Shown in pieces: positions 61,008 to 64,000 of a stretch of DNA of 64,000 bases. Numbering within the stretch: position 1 is the first letter of the stretch; each line of letters starts with the position of its first letter. The notes under the pieces are model-generated. The model ran no database searches. It had not been told where the DNA came from and saw nothing but the letters and a program-made list of their open reading frames with translations. Both the position numbers and the translations under genes were made by a program. The stretch is from Byssovorax sp. (lineage in GTDB: Bacteria; Myxococcota_A; Polyangia; Polyangiales; Polyangiaceae), in contig JANYGI010000224.1 in NCBI GenBank assembly GCA_025362495.1, positions 38,730 to 102,729 of the forward strand, written 5' to 3'.

Positions 61008-62243
61008 ATGAGCACCCTCCCCGCCTCGAACCCGCCGCGAGAGCCCGTCAAGGTGCTCCTGCTCGAGAACATCCACGAGAGCGCGCACCGCCTCTTCCTG
61101 GCGGAGCGGTTCGAGATCACGACGCGGAGCTCGGCGCTGAAGGGCGACGATCTGGTCGCGGCGCTCCAGGGCGTCCACGTCCTCGGCATCCGCAGCAAGA
61201 CGCACATCACGGCCGAGGTGCTCGACAAGGCCGACAAGCTGCTCTCGGTGGGCTGCTTCTGCATCGGCACCAACCAGGTCGATCTCGCGGCGGCCAACCG
61301 GCGCGGCGTCCCGGTCTTCAACGCCCCCTTCAGTAACACCCGCAGCGTCGCCGAGATGATCATCGGCGAGCTGATCTTCCTCGCGCGCCAGCTCGGCGAT
61401 CGCACCCGCGAGCTCCACGGCGGCGTCTGGAAGAAGGTCGCCAACGGCTGCTTCGAGATCCGGGGCAAGACGCTCGGGATCGTCGGCTACGGCCACATCG
61501 GCCAGCAGCTCGGCGTCCTCGCCGAGTCGCTCGGCCTGCGCGTGATCTACTTCGACATTTTCGGCCGCCTCCCGATGGGCAACAACCGCGCGACGCAGAC
61601 CCTCGACGCCCTCCTCGAAGAGGCCGACTTCGTCTCGCTCCACGTGCCGGAGACGCCCGACACGAAGGAGATGATCGGCGCGCCGGAGCTCGCGCGCATG
61701 CGCAAGGGCACCTACCTGCTCAACGCCAGCCGCGGCTCGGTCGTGGTGATCCCCGCGCTCGTCGAGGCGCTCAAGAGCGGCCACCTCAGCGGCGCCGCGA
61801 TCGACGTCTTCCCGGAGGAGCCCGAGTCCAACAGCAAGGACTTCCACACCGAGCTCCAGGCGCTGCCCAACGTGATCCTCACGCCGCACATCGGCGGCTC
61901 GACCGAGGAAGCGCAGGAGGCCATCGGCCGCGAGGTCTCGTACTCGCTCACGCAGTTCATGACCATCGGCGCCACCACCGGCGCGGTGAACTTCCCGGCC
62001 GTCGACGCCCCGCCGCGCAAGAGCACGCACCGGATCCTCAACGTCCACCGCAACGTGCCCGGCGTGCTCCGCGACGTGACGAAGATCGTCTCGGATCTCG
62101 ACGCCAACATCGACGCCCAGTTCCTCTCGACCGACGCCAGCATCGGCTACCTGATCATGGATCTCTCGGGCGACGTCTCGGCCGAGGTCACGCGGCGGAT
62201 CGCGGCACTCGAGACCAACATCCGCACCCGCGTTCTTTACTGA
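61008..62243 (+). CDS. serA: D-3-phosphoglycerate dehydrogenase with ACT domain
   Basis: A 411-residue protein, the same length as E. coli SerA (410). The NAD-binding domain has LGIVGYGHIGQQL, the catalytic Arg lies in NASRGSVVVIPAL, the Glu in FPEEPES and the His in LTPHIGGSTEEAQ. The C-terminal ACT domain (about 340-411, HRILNVHRNVPGVLRDVTKI) is the serine-binding regulatory part. It oxidises 3-phosphoglycerate in the first step of serine synthesis. ATG 61008 gives the conserved length. Confidence 0.95.
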   Translation: MSTLPASNPPREPVKVLLLENIHESAHRLFLAERFEITTRSSALKGDDLVAALQGVHVLGIRSKTHITAEVLDKADKLLSVGCFCIGTNQVDLAAANRRGVPVFNAPFSNTRSVAEMIIGELIFLARQLGDRTRELHGGVWKKVANGCFEIRGKTLGIVGYGHIGQQLGVLAESLGLRVIYFDIFGRLPMGNNRATQTLDALLEEADFVSLHVPETPDTKEMIGAPELARMRKGTYLLNASRGSVVVIPALVEALKSGHLSGAAIDVFPEEPESNSKDFHTELQALPNVILTPHIGGSTEEAQEAIGREVSYSLTQFMTIGATTGAVNFPAVDAPPRKSTHRILNVHRNVPGVLRDVTKIVSDLDANIDAQFLSTDASIGYLIMDLSGDVSAEVTRRIAALETNIRTRVLY

Positions 62244-62282
62244 AGCGCGCCCCCGCGCCCGGGCAGCTCGCGTCTCGTGCCG

Positions 62283-62408
62283 ATCGACGGGTGACCGTCG
62301 TTTCGGAGGAAGATCCACCTGCCAATCGGCGGGGTACCCGTCGCTGGGACGAAGATCTTCGTCCCGATCGGCGGGGTACCCGTCGTCCGGGAGATAGATC
62401 TAGAAGCC
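62283..62408 (+). repeat. Three imperfect 42-bp tandem repeats with an internal palindrome
   Basis: Copies start at 62283, 62325 and 62367. Copies 2 and 3 share the perfect 19-base word ATCGGCGGGGTACCCGTCG (62325-62343 and 62367-62385); copy 1 is degenerate. The 20-base perfect palindrome GGGACGAAGATCTTCGTCCC lies between them (62346-62365). The position, 40 bases after the serA stop, allows a terminator or an intergenic repeat. Confidence 0.6.
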
Positions 62409-62439
62409 AGCTCACACTTGCCCCCGGAGAGCCCCCGGT

Positions 62440-62496
62440 CCCTCGGTCCCCCTCTCCCGAGCCCTCACCCCCTCGGTCCCCCTCTCCCGAGCCCTC
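62440..62496 (+). repeat. 27-bp direct repeat, period 30, in a pyrimidine-rich tract
   Basis: The word CCCTCGGTCCCCCTCTCCCG plus GAGCCCTC-like end occurs at 62440-62466 and 62470-62496, separated by ACC. Shorter CCTCCGCCCTCC repeats continue to about 62526. The tract is strongly C/T-rich on the plus strand and lies just beyond the stop of the flavoprotein gene. Confidence 0.6.
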
Positions 62497-62529
62497 CGGC
62501 CTCCGCCCTCCGGCGTCCGCCCTCCGCCC

Positions 62530-63927
62530 TCACGGATCGAGGATCTTCCCCGGGTTCATCAGGTTCCGGGGATCGAGTGCCCGCTTGATCGCTCGCATGA
62601 TCGAAAGCTCCGCCGGTGAGCGCGAGTAGCGCAGGTAGTCCTTCTTCAAGAGGCCGATGCCGTGCTCGGCCGAGATGCTCCCGTGGTGCTTCTGCACCAG
62701 CGCGAAGATCGCGTGATCGGCCTCGTGGGTCTTCGCGAGGAAATCTTCGCGGCTCAGATCGTCGGGCTTCATCACGTTGACGTGGAGGTTGCCGTCGCCG
62801 ATGTGGCCGAAGAGCGCGATCTCCCAGCCCGGGTAGCTCGCCTCGAAGAACTGCTCGAGCTCGGCGCAGAAGCCCGTGAGCTCGGGGATCGGCAGCGCCA
62901 CGTCGTTCTTGTGGGGGAGGCCCGTCGCCGAGAGGCTCTCGCTGATCCCTTCGCGCAGCGTCCACAGATCCGCGGCCTGCGCCGAGTGCTGGGCCTGCGT
63001 GCCGTCGGTCACCAGCTCGCGCTCGAACAGCGACGTCAGCCAAGCTTCGAGCTCGTCCGGTGCGCCGCGCTCGACCTCGAGCAGCACGTAGTAGTCCGAC
63101 GGCGCCGAGAGCGGCGTCTTCACGTTGCGGTGACGACGCAGCCGCGCGAGGCATTTCTCGGTGAAGAACTCGTAGGCCATGATCACGAAGGGGCCCTTGC
63201 GCGCCTCGCGGAAGAGCGCCAGCACAGCCGCGAGATCGGGCACGGCGAAGAGGAACACGTCGAGCTTCTCGGGCACGCGCGTGAGCTTCAAGACGGCCTC
63301 GGTGATGATGCCGAGGGTGCCCTCGCTCCCGATGAAGAGCTGCCGCAGATCGACGCCGGTGTTGTTCTTCTCGAGGGCGCCGTTCAGCTCCAGGACCTCG
63401 CCGCTCGCGAGCACGACCGTGAGGCCGAGGACCCACTGCCGCGTGAGGCCGTAGCGGATCACCTTCACGCCGCCGGCGTTGGTGGCGATGTTACCGCCGA
63501 CCTGGCTCGACCCTTTCGAGGCGAAATCCACGGGCCACGTGAGGCCTTCGGGCGCCGTGTGCTGGTGGACGGCCTCGGTGATTGCGCCCGCTTGCACGCG
63601 CACCGTGGCGCCGAGGACGTCGACCGGGTCCATCCGGCGCATGCGCGTGAGCGAGACGACGAGCTCGCCATTCGTGGCGACGGCGCCGCCCGCGAGGCCC
63701 GTGCGCCCGCCCGACGGCACCACGGCGACGTCGTGCGCCGAGCAGAGCCGCAGCAGCGCCGCGACCTCGTCGGTGCTGCGCGGGAAGGCTACGGCGACCG
63801 GTCGGGGCGTGAGGACCTGGGTCCAGTCGCGGCCGTACGTCACGAGATCCGCGGCGTCGAACGAGAGAAAATCGGCCGGGAAATCCCGGCTCACGGCGGC
63901 GAGGAGCTCGCTGGGAAGACCGCTCAT
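62530..63927 (-). CDS. FAD-linked oxidase, D-2-hydroxyglutarate/D-lactate dehydrogenase type
   Basis: A 465-residue flavoprotein of the VAO/GlcD family. The PP-loop AVVPSGGRTGLAGGAV, then SSQVGGNIATNAGG and GSEGTLGIITEAVLKLT form the FAD domain. The C-terminal half has GHIGDGNLHVNV (metal-binding His) and HHGSISAEHGIGLLKKDYL, and ends ALDPRNLMNPGKIL. Family members oxidise D-2-hydroxy acids. Convergence with serA favours D-2-hydroxyglutarate, because SerA can make D-2-hydroxyglutarate and D2HGDH recycles it in Pseudomonas; D-lactate or glycolate remain possible. It is cytoplasmic or peripheral. Confidence 0.85.
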   Translation of the reverse strand: MSGLPSELLAAVSRDFPADFLSFDAADLVTYGRDWTQVLTPRPVAVAFPRSTDEVAALLRLCSAHDVAVVPSGGRTGLAGGAVATNGELVVSLTRMRRMDPVDVLGATVRVQAGAITEAVHQHTAPEGLTWPVDFASKGSSQVGGNIATNAGGVKVIRYGLTRQWVLGLTVVLASGEVLELNGALEKNNTGVDLRQLFIGSEGTLGIITEAVLKLTRVPEKLDVFLFAVPDLAAVLALFREARKGPFVIMAYEFFTEKCLARLRRHRNVKTPLSAPSDYYVLLEVERGAPDELEAWLTSLFERELVTDGTQAQHSAQAADLWTLREGISESLSATGLPHKNDVALPIPELTGFCAELEQFFEASYPGWEIALFGHIGDGNLHVNVMKPDDLSREDFLAKTHEADHAIFALVQKHHGSISAEHGIGLLKKDYLRYSRSPAELSIMRAIKRALDPRNLMNPGKILDP

Positions 63928-64000
63928 GCCGGGTTGCTACGGCAGGCCGCCGGGGAGAGCAAGCCTCGTCTCCGGCGATTGGACCGTGAATTCACGCCCG

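Noticed and set aside
62440..62526. Short repeats as a possible CRISPR array
   Set aside because: There are only two perfect units with a 3-base spacer, and no cas genes are nearby.

Overview
The window comes from a GC-rich (about 70 %) bacterial chromosome, most likely a myxobacterium of the order Polyangiales. The evidence is a set of traits typical of that group: Hanks-type Ser/Thr kinases with HRDxxPxN loops, an MglA-like Ras-family GTPase, many lipoproteins with low-complexity linkers, an RRM protein, and a large polyketide synthase. No species can be named from the sequence alone.

Bases 1-17,209 hold the end of a Cys-rich protein gene and then a compact, co-directional biosynthetic operon. 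It encodes two polyketide synthases related to polyunsaturated-fatty-acid/enediyne/glycolipid synthases. The first carries two FMN-barrel enoyl-reductase-like domains, then KS-AT-ACP-KR; the second is KS-AT-DH with a degenerate phosphopantetheinyl-transferase-like tail. A discrete ACP, two alpha/beta hydrolases, a GT1 glycosyltransferase and two methyltransferases follow, with overlapping or near-overlapping junctions. This is the best candidate for an undescribed system: probably a glycosylated, methylated, partly reduced polyketide or lipid.

Bases 17,210-30,220 are an envelope-signalling region. A three-gene cassette (Ser/Thr kinase, TPR periplasmic protein, secreted lipoprotein) occurs twice. 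Between and beside the copies lie a vWA lipoprotein, a cytochrome c/copper monooxygenase fusion lipoprotein, a FadR-type GntR regulator and a lipoprotein with three ShK-like domains. Seven copies of a TGGTAACGATGGATC-like element occur only in the four intergenic stretches of this region, three of them in front of the regulator gene. This suggests a local, autoregulated GntR regulon.

Bases 30,221-32,279 are a decayed mobile region: a frameshifted ISKra4-type transposase remnant and a tyrosine-recombinase remnant with an in-frame stop, abutting the 3' end of a tRNA-Phe gene.

Bases 32,392-64,000 are mostly core genome. They include a PHP-domain lipoprotein, an M1 peptidase with a membrane partner, a DnaK/J-domain module, an ECF sigma factor operon ending in an LpxL-type acyltransferase, a PA14 lipoprotein, and an MglA-like GTPase convergent with the rod-shape operon mreB-mreC-mreD-mrdA-rodA. 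After these come rpmG, a two-RRM RNA-binding protein, an acyl-ACP-desaturase-like diiron protein, lgt, moaB-moeA, a TrmN6-like methyltransferase, serA and a D-2-hydroxyglutarate-dehydrogenase-like flavoprotein.
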